64,000 bases of DNA from Saccopteryx bilineata (lineage: Eukaryota > Chordata > Mammalia > Chiroptera > Emballonuridae): contig NC_089501.1 in NCBI RefSeq assembly GCF_036850765.1, positions 13,058,997 to 13,122,996 on the forward strand, written 5' to 3'. The notes under the pieces are model-generated. The model saw nothing but the letters and a program-made list of their open reading frames with translations. It had not been told where the DNA came from and did no database searches. Positions 34,470 to 46,113 of the stretch are shown piece after piece. Made by a program: the position numbers and the translations under genes. The stretch's first letter is position 1, and every line of letters starts with the position of its first letter.

Positions 34470-34800
34470 TTGTAATCATGCAATGTTAGTTTAACATTAG
34501 AAAATCAATTAGTAGAATTTACCACATTAATACAATAAAGTTAAATTGATCATCTTACTACAAAATCAGTTGATTAAAGTCAACATTTGTTTGTGATTAA
34601 AATCCATCTTCTGGTAAACTAAGAATAGAATTTCTTTAACAGGAAACACGCACAAAACACCAATAGCAAACACCATAGAAATATTGAAGGCTTTCCTTCT
34701 GAGATCAGGAATAAAACAAGCATGAGAACTATCACCAATGCTAGTCAGCCTGCTACTTACTACTTTGCAAACTTCCAGCAAAATTAAAGCCAAATCATGT
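34470..34800 (+). pseudogene. L1 ORF2 reverse-transcriptase fragment
   Basis: The text runs GTTTAACATTAGAAAATCAA, TTAAAGTCAACATTTGTTTG, CCAATAGCAAACACC, then GATCAGGAATAAAACAAGC. This is the order of the L1 ORF2 reverse-transcriptase domain in the sense direction, from the segment upstream of the catalytic core to the segment after it. Frames are broken many times, so it cannot code. It lies just right of the type C SINE and has no recognisable 3' UTR attached. Family inferred from the conserved order of these L1 phrases. Confidence 0.7.
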
Positions 34801-35463
34801 TCTGAAAGGTAAAGAAATATTATATTTCACTTTCCCATTTGAAGTTATTCACAAACAGTTCCACTTTCTGTTGCCCTCTCACTCCACACACTGCCTTTCA
34901 CAAGCTGTATTCAGACAGTAAGGCTCTCTTTACTGACGGTATTGTTTTCTTCTCTTCCTTGTCTACTCAATCAATCGTCAACATCCCTCTGAGAATTATG
35001 TTCAACATATAAATGTTCTTGTTGTACATTTGTATTTAGATGTCAACTCCTTCGGAATCCAGAAAGAATTTTATTTTGGTTATACTTATAATAAATAAAT
35101 CTCTGTTTTATAGAAGAAAAAATATAAAAATTTATATCTAGCAGTATACTAACAGAAAATACATTCTTGCTGAAAAGGTTCATGATGACCTAGAGAGAAT
35201 CTAAACTCTTGAATGGGAGAATAATACATAAGCTTCCAAGATTCTAAATAATGTGCTAAAGTTGATTTTAGGCAAAGCTTTGCTCATCTAAATGAAGTGG
35301 ATAGTTATAGATTCTAAAAGTTGTATTAAAAATACAGAAGCATTATTTTAAAACTAATACTATATTGCCACCTACCTGAGTGACATGTGAGCTGTTCTAT
35401 GTGCTTTCACTTATTAAAAAAATAATAATAACATCGAGTTATATTAGTATAATTTTCTTGTGC
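34801..35463. other. Unassigned stretch
   Basis: Nothing recognised. Confidence 0.4.
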
Positions 35464-36156
35464 TCAAAATGTCTGACTATATATCTTAGGCTAAATTCAT
35501 AGTCTTTATTGCAAAAAATATTAATGACTACCTGATGCATACATTAATATTTATGACTATAAGGAGAATAGCTATTAATAATGATTTACTGCCCTGGCTG
35601 GTTGGCTCAGTGGTAGAGCATCAGCCTGATGTGCAGGAGTCCTGGGTTTGATTCCCGGCCAGGGCACACAGGAGAAGTGCCCATCTGCTTTTCCACCCCT
35701 ACCCCTCTCCTTCTGCTCTGTCTCTCTCCTCCCCTCCTGCAGCCAAGGCTCCATTGGAGCAAAGTTGGCCCAGGCGCTGAGGATGGCTCTGTGGCCTCTG
35801 CCTCAGGCTCTAGAATGGCTCTAGTTGCAACAGAGCGAAGCCCCAGATGGGCAGAGCATCGCCCCCTGGTGGGCATGCCGGGTGGATCCCGGTCGAGTGC
35901 ATGCGGGAGTCTGTCTGACTGCTTCCCCGTTTCCAGCTTCAAAAAAATACAAAAAAAAAAAAAAATGATTTACTGATAATGCCCATGTTCACCTTTGACC
36001 CTTCAAAATGTCTGACTATGTATCTTAGGCTAAGTTCTTAGTCTTTATTGCAAATTATTAATGACTACCTGATGCATATATTAATATTTATGACTATAAT
36101 GAGAATAGCTAGTAATAATGATTTACTGATAATGCCCATGTTCGTCTTTCACTCTT
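35464..36156. repeat. Local tandem duplication (about 155-bp unit)
   Basis: Copy 1 runs from 35464 to about 36003 and includes an inserted SINE. Copy 2 runs about 36004-36156. Shared text includes AAAATGTCTGACTATRTATC, AATGACTACCTGATGCATA and GATAATGCCCATGTTC. Apart from the SINE the copies differ at only a few positions. Confidence 0.9.
35591..35963 (+). mobile_element. Type C SINE in duplication copy 1, perfect TSD
   Basis: The TSD aatgatttact lies at 35580-35590 and 35964-35974. Copy 2 of the host duplication has the empty site, so the insertion came after the duplication. Confidence 0.96.
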
Positions 36157-36335
36157 TTTTAATGCAATAACCCTATGAATTGTAAAGACTGTCATTACTC
36201 TTATTTTACAGAATAGGAAACTGAGGCACAGGCAGTAATTATGTGCTAAATATCTCACAGTTGATAAGTGTCAGAGCTGGTACACAATTCTAGATAATCT
36301 TACTCTAACAAGTCTGACTTCAGAAACCCTGCACC
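36157..36335 (-). mobile_element. MIR remnant
   Basis: AATAGGAAACTGAGGCACAGG, TTGATAAGTGTCAGAGCTGG and CTAACAAGTCTGACTTCAGA give reverse MIR order. Confidence 0.8.
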
Positions 36336-36619
36336 TCACTGCCATGCTACAGTACTTCATACATATGAGGAAAACAGAGAAGAAGAGTTGTTTTGTGCAG
36401 CACTTACTTTAGCTAAATTTTGCAATAGTGTCATTATTCATCATTTAAAATTAGAAAGCCCTACTTGGAAAATTAACTGGATAAACTGAAAAGCATTGAC
36501 ACTACTAATGATTACATAGAATCTTGAGGTCAAATAAAAGCTGAAGATTTAGAAAAATTATGCTTTGATGAAGTATGAGATTTCAGATGTGTCATAGAAG
36601 AATGGTTTTACGTACTTTT

Positions 36620-36953
36620 TTTTTTTTTTTTTTTTACAGATTCAGAGAGAGTCAGAGAGAGAGATAGATAGGGACAGACAGACAGGAATGGAGAGAGATG
36701 AGAAGCATCAATTATCAGTTTTTTGTTGTGACACCTTAGTTGTTCATTGATTGCTTTCTCATATGTGCCTTGATCGTGGGGCTACAGCAGACCAAGTAAC
36801 CCCTTGCGCAAGCCAGCAACCTTGGGTCCAAGCTGGTGAGCTTTGCTCAAACCAGATGAGCCCTCGCTCAAGCTGGCGACCTTGGGGTCTGGAACAAGGG
36901 TCCTCCTCATCCCAGTCCGACGCTCTATCCACTGCACCACCGCCTGGTCAAGC
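36620..36953 (-). mobile_element. Type A SINE
   Basis: Antisense, pure T tail. The short TSD tacgtactt / tacatactt (36609 and 36954) differs at one base. Head CGCCTGGTCAAGC. Confidence 0.93.
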
Positions 36954-37189
36954 TACATACTTCTTAATGACTATTAGCAAGCAAAATTGTCCTGTGTGAT
37001 TTTTTTTTAATGGCTCTGAGGACATTGAACGTAAGTTAAATCTGCCTGATTTCAGTAACACCCTGAGAGTTTTTGGGACATTATGAAATTTGCTAAAACT
37101 GTTAAGGTTACACTTTCAGCAACAGCAACAGGAATTTTACAAGTATTGAAGCTTGTAAAATATTTCATAAGATATAATGGCATAAAGCA

Positions 37190-37391
37190 AAGAGGATCCC
37201 TGCTTTCTGAAAGTTTGCATTATGCCACTTCACTTTCTGGGAAGACATATGGTGTACCTGTTCTCCCCAAATGAGTGAAATCTAAAGAAGATGTTTGCTT
37301 TTTACCAAAAGAGCCATTACCGTACTAATGTACATCTTTTGTAAAAAGCAAAGTGGCATAATGCTAACTTTTGGAAAACAAGGGATACCTG
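37190..37391. mobile_element. TIR MITE, Tc1/mariner-like (inverted pair)
   Basis: About 200 bp with long imperfect TIRs. The left arm holds CTTTCTGAAAGTTTGCATTATG; the right arm, read in reverse, holds CCAAAAGTTAGCATTATG. Both then give GCCACTT. The end CTG is followed by TA. Decayed. Confidence 0.75.
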
Positions 37392-37452
37392 TACATTGAT
37401 ACTCTCTAGTAAGAGAAACAACCACAAAGAATAAACTTAATTAATTCTTTTT

Positions 37453-37765
37453 TTTTTTTTTTAACAGAGACAGAGGGATAACTAGGGATAGACAAACAGG
37501 AACGAAGAGAGATGAGAAGCATCAACATCAGTTTTTCGTTGCGACACCTTAGTTGTTCATTGATTGCTTTCTCATATGTGCCTTGACCGTGGGGCTATAG
37601 CAGACCGAGTAACCCCTTGCTCAAGCCAGCGACCTTGGGTCCAAGCTGGTGAGCTTTGCTCAAACCAGATGAGCCCGCGCTCAAGCTGGCGACCTTGGGA
37701 TCTTGAACCTGGGTCCTCCACATCCCAGTCCGACGCTCTATTCACTGCAACACTGCGTGGTCAGG
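37453..37765 (-). mobile_element. Type A SINE with TSD
   Basis: Antisense. The 16-bp TSD cttaattaattctttt is exact (from 37437 and from 37766). Recent. Confidence 0.95.
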
Positions 37766-37788
37766 CTTAATTAATTCTTTTAAATACC

Positions 37789-37995
37789 GCCTGACCTATG
37801 GTGGCACACTGGGTAAAGCATTGACCTGGAATGCTGAGGTTACTGGTTTGAAACCCCAGGCTTGCCTGGTCAAGGCACATATGGGAGTTGATGCTTCCTG
37901 CTCCTCCCTCTGTTCTCTCTCTCTTTTTCCTCTCTCTTTCCTCTCTCTCTAATAAAAATGAATAAATAAAAAAAAATAAAATCAATAAAAAATTA
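37789..37995 (+). mobile_element. Type B SINE next to type A, with TSD
   Basis: The TSD ttttaaatacc (37778-37788) / ttttaagtacc (37996-38006) begins inside the right TSD of the preceding A copy, so the two insertions abut. Confidence 0.93.
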
Positions 37996-38006
37996 TTTTA
38001 AGTACC

Positions 38007-38326
38007 AAGAGCTTTGTTATTCTTCACATCTTTGTTTGGTGTCCTGATTAACCTTCCCTTTTTGGTTCTATTTACCTTTAATTAATATGCATTCTTTCAT
38101 AGTAAAACATTTTAAGTTCAGATCCTGTAAATTCAGAGTTCATTATAACTAATAGAATAAACCAAAGATTACTTTGCATAAGTACAGAGATAAGAAGTTT
38201 TAGCTAAACAACTTGACCATTCCTAACCAGCATTTGCAGAGTTTTTGTTATCTAATTTAAAAAATCCAGGTAGCTTATTCCATTCACAGAGCTGTAGAGT
38301 GATAGCTTTTTCTTTCCATTTTCCAG
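38007..38326. other. Unassigned stretch upstream of candidate exon
   Basis: Unique-looking. Ends in a pyrimidine-rich run and CAG at 38310-38326. Confidence 0.4.
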
Positions 38327-38460
38327 CAAAGCACTGTGCAGGCAGCAGCATGTTTATAAAAGCAGCTTCATGCCAGTGAATCAAGATTCTTCAGCTTTCT
38401 ATTTTCAAGGGTCTCGGGACCTCTCAGGGCTTGCCCAAATATCTTTGACCAGGTCAATCT
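38327..38460 (+). other. Candidate exon-like segment
   Basis: Bounded by a good acceptor (TTTTTCTTTCCATTTTCCAG, ending 38326) and a consensus donor (GTAAGTAC, from 38461). One of three frames is open over the full 134 bases (starting KALCRQQHVYKSSFMPVNQD). I do not recognise the peptide and see no neighbouring exon. A TATA-like TTTATAAAAG at 38354-38362 suggests the alternative of a promoter with a first exon ending at the same donor. It may also be chance. Confidence 0.3.
38354..38362 (+). promoter_or_regulatory. TATA-box-like motif
   Basis: TTTATAAAAG, about 100 bases upstream of a consensus splice donor. Motif only; no other core-promoter element is certain. Confidence 0.25.
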
Positions 38461-38979
38461 GTAAGTACAAGTTGCTCTATGATTCCAAACAGCAGAACAG
38501 AGTATTCCAGAAATGTTTGCTCTAATCTTTGTTTTATTTATCTCACGTGTCCTGTGCTAGAAGCACTGTTCATCTGTATTCATTTACTAGTAACGTGCGC
38601 CTGTTCAGCAGATGTATTAGTTTGTCTCCTTGTCTGTAACTGGTTGAAAAAGTCCAGGGTGGGTCTCTTCCACCCCAACCCTTTCCATCTGCTCACCATA
38701 TTCCATATCCACGTGTCCTGAACTTTTCATCTCCTGTAGCTGATGTGGTCACTCTATGCTTCCAAGAACTTACATAACGTTAAGTCTTAGAACATTTACA
38801 AGTTGTCAGAAAACATGTACCCACCCACAAGTCATAACCCTTTCCTCCATTTTTTTCTTTTTCTTTAAACATCATGTTTTATTTTAGTTGAATTGAAAAA
38901 AAGTCTAGAAATTTTTCACAACTGGAATTTGGGGTTGGTGAAAGGAAGTGGTAAATATACTTTAGAAAGGAATGTTCTG

Positions 38980-39250
38980 ACAAATTAAGTTTTTTGTTTT
39001 TCAACCATGGGAAGCTATCATTTTGTTGTTTTAACAGGGAGTAAAATAATCAGAGCTATGCTTTAGAAATATTAATCTGACTACTTTGTTTTGGAAGAAT
39101 TAAAGAAAAGAGAAGTCAAACAAGGTCATGAAAGACAGTTATTGCTGTCAGATAAATCTGGGTGAGAAAATAATGAAATATGAAACTAAGGAAGTAGGAG
39201 GGGAAATAAATAGGAAGGAAAAATTGTCAGTAGAATTAGAAAGACTTAGC
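38980..39250 (-). mobile_element. Possible L2 remnant
   Basis: CATGGGAAGCTATCATTTTG, ACAGGGAGTAAAATAATCAG and TATTAATCTGACTACTTTG echo the reverse L2 internal region. Very diverged. Confidence 0.45.
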
Positions 39251-40257
39251 AGCTGTGTAAAATTGGGGCAGAAAGAAAGTTAATGGTCACTGAGGCCTCA
39301 GGTGGCTTGTTGCCCACTCTTAGCATTAATGCTATTATGGAAATATGGAATAGCGAAGTAGAATCTCTTTTCTCTACTTAGGAGACCAGTAAAGCATGCA
39401 AGAAAAGGTATTTAACTAGGCAATGGCAATACAGAGGCCATGTTATAATATTTGAAAGTTTCCTTACTAATCGTCTATGAAAATGGATAGAATGTCTATG
39501 TGAAATATGTAACATTAGAAAGATAAGAGTTGCATGGAATTTTAAAACACCCACACTGAAATGAAATGGATTGAGAAAGAAAAGTATACAAGGGAAGAAT
39601 AGTTAGGGAGGTGTAAAGAACCCATGTGAGTACACAATAACAGAAACCCAGGGAGGAGAATTTCATGCAGAAAGTGTATAAGTTTTCGGTCATTATATTT
39701 TCAAAAAAATTTAATCCCCTTTTTACTCTCCTTTCCTTTGGAAACTCCCTTACATGGATATTGGTATATTTGCTGTTCCCTGACAGGTCTCCGTTTTTCA
39801 GTTTGGATAATTTCTATTTATCTGTCTTAATGTTTACTGATTCTTTCTTCTGTCACCTTGAATCTGCTATTGAGCCCTTCTGGTAAATTTTTATTTCAGT
39901 TTTCAAATTGAGAATATACATTTGTTTTTTCTAATTTGTATCACCTTACTAAGAATTTCTATTTGTTGATTCATTGCTGTCATATTAATATTTTTCTTTA
40001 ATTCTTAAACATGGGTTACTTTAGTTCTTTGAACTAAATAGCTGCTTTTAAAAAATAAGTGCTTTGTAAAACAAAACAAAACTCATAGACACAGACAATA
40101 GAATGGTGATTTTTTGGCATTTTTTATCTGTAAAATTCAACTTTTGGAAACAGCCAGAGATTGTTTATATGCACCGCTTTATTTCCTTAATATGGGTCAC
40201 ATATTCTTGTTTCCTTGCACATCTCATAACTATTTTATTGAAAACAGGACATGTTTG

Positions 40258-40699
40258 CCTGGTCAGGCAATGGTGCAGTAGATAGAGTATTGGTCTGGGA
40301 CACAGAAGACTCAGGTTTGAAACCACAAGGTTGCTGGCTTGACTGCGGGCTCCCTGGCTTCAGTATGAACTCACCAGCTTGAGCACAGGGTCACTAAATT
40401 GAGTGTGAAATCATAGACATGATCTCATGGTTGATAGCTTGAGCCCAAAGGTTGCTGGCTTGAAGCCCAAGGTCACTGGCTTAAGCTCAAGGTTGCTGGC
40501 TTGAGCAAGGGGTCACTGGCTTGACTGGAGCCCCCCCCCCACCTCAAGGCACATATGAGAAAGCAATCAATGAACAACTAAGGTATCACAATGAAGAATT
40601 GATACTTCTCATCTCTCTCCCTTCCTGTCTGTCTATCCTGATCTGCCCCTCCCTCTGTCTCTCTGTCTCACTGGCTTTCTCTCTCACTAAAAAAAGAGA
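40258..40699 (+). mobile_element. Type A SINE, long-array variant, with TSD
   Basis: Head GCCTGGTCAGGCAATGGTGC, GATCTCATGGTTGATAGC module, multiple GGTTGCTGGCTTGA units. The TSD gaaaacaggacat / gaaaacaggacac (from 40240 and 40700) differs at its last base. Confidence 0.93.
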
Positions 40700-40869
40700 G
40701 AAAACAGGACACATTAGACAACATTGTAATGAGTCTGAATCCTGATTCTTTAATTTTTACTTCTGAAGATTATTGTTGCTGCTAATCTTGTTTTAGTACC
40801 TTGCCTGGTCTAAATTTGTAAAATTTTTCTCCCCTGCTATTTGCATGTGCTCATTTCTCTGCTCAGTTA

Positions 40870-41085
40870 AAAAAATATGTAAATGTAGATATATGTATAT
40901 GTATGTATATATATGTGTGTGTGTGTATATATATTTATATTTTATATACCATATTCATATCTATATGTATTTTAAACTGAGCAGTTTTATATGTACATAT
41001 AAATATATATAGACATATAGTTCTGTATATCAGTATCTATACATATAAGTTTATATAATACACACACACATATACACAGACGCTT
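40870..41085. repeat. TA/TG/CA-rich microsatellite region
   Basis: Long imperfect alternation of TATATG, TGTGTG and ACACAC in the old L1. Confidence 0.9.
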
Positions 41086-41620
41086 ATTTTTATTTCTAAG
41101 CTTGGTTTCCTAAGGTTGTATGGCTTAGTGATTAGATGAACAAAATGTTCAAAATCTTGAGCCAGTAAGAGCTTCTGTCCTCTGCCAATAGGACAATCTC
41201 TGTATGGGGAGGGGAGCTCATTCGAAGTTCAGACTGTTTCAAGTCTGCTCTAGCTCCAGCTTCTGCTCTCCACTGAGCCTTGTCTTCTATCCTCTGTGCA
41301 TGCACACAGCCCCAGAGTTGGCTGGGAATGGGTGAGTAGCTTTGGCTCTTCTGGTCTCTATATGTACACAACCAGAAATATGCCTCAACCATGACCACAG
41401 CCCCAGACTAGTAAAGCTGTTGGCTCTCCCTATTTACCCACCTAAGAGATCATCATTTCCACAAAAATATGCTGCTGGGATTGTTGTCTCCCACTATTCC
41501 AACCAGAGTGAGCTCATACTTACTATGACAGAAAAGTTGCCAGTGCTCATGGCCTGCCTTGCCTCTACAAGACCTCTGTCCTTATGGGCCAGTGGAGGGG
41601 TGTGGTAAATGGGGGAGGAG

Positions 41621-43331
41621 TATGATGTTGGGGTGAGCAGCTCCAGGCCAGAATGTCAGAATCTCATTAATCTTACTCAAAGTTTAGCAGTTTTTCAAAA
41701 CTAAACACTGCTCAGATTGTCATATGCTTTTGGTTAATATTCAAAGTTGCTGAAATGATTGTTTTCATCAATTTTATCCAGCTTTACAGTAGCTTTTGGA
41801 GAGAGGATTGGCCATAATCAGAAACTTGACACTTATTTATTGTCTTAAGAAGAATGGGCTATATATTATTAATTTTATTTCATGTTCACATGCAAAAAAT
41901 TTTATTTAAAGCTTACCTGAATATACTTCTCCTCTTTATAATGTTTAGGATTCTGACTTTGTAACTTGAAGAGACTAAGTAGTCTTAACCTAGGTTTCAT
42001 TTTCAAATTTTATACTTTAGTTCTCTATTTTAGAGTGATTTATGTGTCATAAAAGAATAGGATAATAAGAAAACTGAAAAGTGATAAGGCCATTTCAAAT
42101 GCCTTCATCAAAACTGTTCAAGGGGACATGGTTGAGAAATTATAAGAAGGTCAATGTAGTATCAATCTATATTATTCTAGGACCTACTTACTCACAGAGC
42201 CGAAACCATCTACTTTCTAACCCCTATTGCAATAAACTTATTTATAGAAGCATACTTACATAAAACTTATTCTTCCGAGAAAGGAACTTATATCTTTCCT
42301 TTTCATATCACAAAATCTTCACCTGGAGAAGCCTGAGTAAACCAATCTGAAAATCACATTTAGAACTTTCAGGGTCTTGAACTTCAATTTATCTCAGGGG
42401 TTAAATGATTAAACAGGGCCATCATTAGCCCATTATCATATCCACTGACACAATTGTCTATTCTTTGAAGGAGCAAAGAACCCAGTCATGCATTGTGTGT
42501 ATTCAATTGGTGACTATGACATTTAAGACTGTTTCTTAACCAGTAAGGTATATGGCTTTCTAAATATCAGATACATCCTTACTCTTGTGTGGTCCACACA
42601 TAGGTTTTCACTAAACATGTAGACAACTATATAATCTGCCTCCAAGTAAAAAAAAAAATGCTAGGGAAATATTTGAGTTTTTTCCATGAGTGTAGACATG
42701 ATGAAGATAGACTATTTTGTTGTATAAACATTTTCCAGGCATATCTTCCTTTCAGAAAAAAAAATAAGTTCTGAAAGTCCTTCTGTTTCATGAAACAGTC
42801 CAGTCTCTGTTCTGTATTATATTACTCGACATAGAACTTACAGTCCTGGAAAAGAATGTTTGTTCGTTTGTCAAAAGCTACTCAAATTGGATAATATTAT
42901 TGATACTATAGTTTGTTTTTACCAAGTGTTTAGAAGAACATATGCTGTGATTAGACACCAATTTGGTTGTTTACCTTTCTTTTTTTGTGCCAAATAGTGA
43001 ACACGATTAATAACTTTCCTATAACAGAGATGTGAATGTTTTCGTCTTGATGAATTCCTAGTCTCATGAAGCCACAGTCTCAGAACCCTTATTTTAACAG
43101 AACAGTCATCTGATCTCAGTTTGGCTATCCCCTACCCAGATCCCCTGGCAGCAGCAGAGTAACCCTTGCTAGGACTGAGGAGAGAAAACAAAGGGTCTGT
43201 TTTGTATATGGTAGAAGATAAAAAATAAATCTGATAATTCATTTCACATACTAAAACTTTATTTTTATTTTTTAAAAAATTACTAATAAGTTGATAACCT
43301 ATTAACATTAAAATTTTTAGAAACCATTTTG
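41621..43331. other. Unassigned stretch (1.7 kb)
   Basis: AT-rich; no gene or repeat family recognised. Confidence 0.4.
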
Positions 43332-43344
43332 AAAGCTGATTTTT

Positions 43345-43651
43345 TTTTTTTTTACAGAGACAGAGAGAGAGTCAGAGAGAGGGACAGATAGGGACAGACA
43401 GACAGGAACAGAGAGAGATGAGAAGCATCAATCATCAGTTTTTCGTTGAGGCACCTTAGTTGTTCATCGATTGCTTTCTTAATGTGCCTTGACCGTGGGC
43501 CTTCAGCAGACCAAGTAACCCCTTGCTCGAACCAGCGACCTTGGGTCCAATCTGGTGAGCCCGTGCTCAAGCTGGCGACCTTGGGGTCTCGAACCTGGGT
43601 CCTCAGCATCCCAATCCGATGCTCTATCCACTGCGCCACCGCCTGGTCAGC
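43345..43651 (-). mobile_element. Type A SINE with TSD
   Basis: Antisense. The TSD gaaagctgatttt (43331) / gaaaactgatttt (43652) differs at one base. The unit array is shorter than usual. Confidence 0.94.
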
Positions 43652-43664
43652 GAAAACTGATTTT

Positions 43665-44424
43665 AATAGTATATTCTTATTGAATAATATATCACAACTA
43701 TATACTATTACATTCTGTTATAGTGGTGTTTATTTATTAATAACTTTATTATTTTTACCTCATCATAAAATAGCTACATATGGTATACAGTGAAAATTTT
43801 AATAATGTGTCACAGTAAAAAGAATAAGAATTATTGACCATGTTGGATTATATTTTATGAATCCAAAGTCCTCAAGTATGTAATTTTAGTAACTCAAGTT
43901 TAACAATTTAATTCAAATGATTAGCCTCTGCTAATTACAATGGTCTTCTTTGTTATTCCGTGTACTCCAATTCTAATCTCAGGGCATTTAGGAATCTGAG
44001 TTTGGTAATCAGAAAGCGCCCTGGTGAGTTATGAATGCAGACAAAGGTATAAAGGAATGTTCATCCCAACTCTGCTAGAACCTGGATAGTTGTCTCTTAC
44101 ATTTTATTAGACACCTTTATAGTGACTTAGTTCTCTTATCCCGTAGTGCTACTTTTCAGTTTATGAGAACGTTAAGTCCCATCATTAAATCTCCACTAAT
44201 TGTGTGTAACCTCCTTGGTGTTTAGTTTCCACTGAACTATAACAAGATCACTGCAGTCTGCCCATCACCTGGGAAAAGTTAAAATGTCCAGACCTCAGTT
44301 CTATCCATAAATATGTAAAATGAAAAGGTCAAACCGAATGTTTAGCTATAACATTTCATGATTTTAGGTGTTTATACATTCTTGGAATAAATATCAATAC
44401 ATAGTAGTGTCTTACTGAATGTTT
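43665..44424. other. Unassigned stretch
   Basis: Nothing recognised. Confidence 0.4.
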
Positions 44425-44839
44425 CTTTAAGCCAGTGGTTCTCAAAGTGTGTGCCAGGGTGCACTGGTGTGCCCTGGAAGATTTCCAGGCGAGCCCTATG
44501 GTATTCTAGAGAAATATGTGCCTTTTGGGGACCAAAAAACCAACAGGATTTTTGGAGTTTAGATTTTTGGGAGACAGAGGTGTGGGGAATTGGCTGTAAT
44601 TGACAGTCTGCCCAACTCCCCACCTCATTTGCCTGATTAGGTTGCAAAAGGCTGTTAAGCTGTGGTGCTGGATTGTTTACACTACCCCCCATGTTCCCCG
44701 GAAAGACTGGAGGCAAGTTTCTACTATCCTTTGTTTGGTGTAAAGTTACAAAAATACTGCTCTTTTTGTTAACACATCATTATTATATTTATTATTAACA
44801 CATCATTATATTATTTTTAGATAAATACACCCTAATAAA

Positions 44840-44935
44840 ATGAATAGATTTCTCAAAAAGAAGCGTGATTTTGAAAGATCTGATTCTGGAAGTGAGCAAA
44901 AGTTAAGTGTAAATAAAATAGGACTTGAAGGCTGA
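44840..44935 (+). pseudogene. hAT transposase N-terminal fragment
   Basis: ATG then 31 codons starting MNRFLKKKRDFERSDSGSEQ, ended by TGA at 44933. A short lysine-rich start followed by a serine/acidic segment is how ZBED5-type hAT transposases begin, ahead of their BED zinc finger. The BED finger is not seen here. Given the collinear C-terminal fragment downstream in the same element, I read this as the true start of the ancestral transposase, now truncated by the internal deletion. The similarity is short, so the assignment leans on context. Confidence 0.6.
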
Positions 44936-45030
44936 CGGGCAGAATTTAATTTATAGCATTTTCCATCACTTAACACTAAACAATACGATTGGATTAGAAA
45001 CTCATTCATGGAAGCTTGAAGTGATTTTAG

Positions 45031-45424
45031 TTTATTTATTTATTTATTTTTTAAATTGTTTTGTATTTTTCTGAAACTGGAAACGGGGAGGCCGTCAGAC
45101 AGACTCCTGCATGCGCCTGACTGGGATCCACCCTGCACGCTCATCAGGGGGCGATGCTCTGCCCATCCAGGGCGTCGCTCTGTTGTGACCAGAGCCACTC
45201 TAGCGCCTGGGACAGAGGCCAAGGAGCCATCCCCAGCGCCCGGGCCATCTTTTGCTCCAATAGAGCCTCGGTTGCGGGAGGGGAAGAGAGAGACAGAGAG
45301 GAAGGAGAGGGGGAGGAGTGGAGAAGCAGATGGGCGCCTCTCCTGTGTGCCCTGGCCGGGAATCGAACCCGGGACTTCCACATGCCAGGCCAACGCTCTA
45401 CCACTGAACCAACCGGCCAGGGCC
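45031..45424 (-). mobile_element. Type C SINE in hAT element, with TSD
   Basis: Antisense. The TSD tgattttag (45022-45030) / tgattttgg (45425-45433) differs at one base. It separates the WIRNSF codons from the hATC fragment. Confidence 0.95.
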
Positions 45425-45425
45425 T

Positions 45426-45755
45426 GATTTTGGTTTAACATTAACAGAAGAAGAAGAACTGGCAGCTATATCCACTGATCCTGGATTGATGATTACACAT
45501 AAGGAATTGTCTCTTGAAGCCTTTTGGATTTCTATAAAGGAAGAATATGTGACAATATCTAAACAAGCTTTGAACATTTTACTACAATTTTTAACTTCCT
45601 ATTTATGTGAATTGGGATTTTTTACCTTCAACACAATTAAGAGTAAAAAGAGAGTAATTCTTCAGTGTATTGATGAGAAAATGAGAGTTTGCCTTTCAAA
45701 TATATGCCCAAACATTGAAGAAATCGCTAGGACACAACAGGCTCGTTTCTCATAA
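45426..45755 (+). pseudogene. hAT transposase C-terminal (hATC dimerisation) fragment
   Basis: About 109 open codons ending in TAA at 45753-45755. Visible pieces are DFGLTLTEEEELAAISTDPG, then KELSLEAFWISIKEEYVTIS, NILLQFLTSYLCELGFFTFN, IKSKKR, and CLSNICPNIEEIARTQQARF. The L-L-x-F-x-T-S-Y-L-C-E pattern followed by a K-x-K-x-R stretch and an L-S-N-I-x-P-x-I tail is the hAT C-terminal dimerisation region of the ZBED5/Charlie type. Just left of the nested SINE, WIRNSF matches the W-I-R-N-P-F motif upstream of this domain. The RNase-H-like core is deleted. Most codons remain readable, which suggests a young element. Confidence 0.88.
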
Positions 45756-46113
45756 ACACAAGAATGAAAAAACTTAATACATTTGTGCCAGGACCTGCCG
45801 AATTTACTAAATCTTACTATGAATGTATGTATATATATATATAAAAGGATAACTTTTTTGTTGTTTTTTAATTTTTAATCCCTTTTTTATGAGTTCTAAA
45901 AAGCATAGCACAAAAAAATGTAACAAAATTTTTTTTAATGTCAGAATATTTTAATTTTTTTTGTATTTATTTTGTTTAATTACCATAAAAGCACGCTTGG
46001 ATTTTATATATTTTTCTTTAATATTTGACTTAATTATTATAACATATTTCTCATAAATTTGTATATAGTGCACCTACAATTATTTGTAGGATTTTATTTT
46101 TTTATTTATTTTA

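Larger units (their letters stand above)
39690..41620 (-). mobile_element. Old L1 5' region (ORF1 / 5' UTR), antisense
   Basis: AGTTTGGATAATTTCTATTT, ACTGATTCTTTCTTCTGTCA, GCTATTGAGCCCTTCTGGTA, TCTCATAACTATTTTATTGA and ATTTCTCTGCTCAGTT follow the order known from antisense old-L1 5' ends. The right limit is vague. Interrupted by a type A SINE and a TA-rich tract. Confidence 0.6.

Noticed and set aside
44372..44716. Minus-strand frame of 114 codons
   Set aside because: It overlaps the left TIR and untranslated part of the hAT element, antisense to the transposase; no domain.
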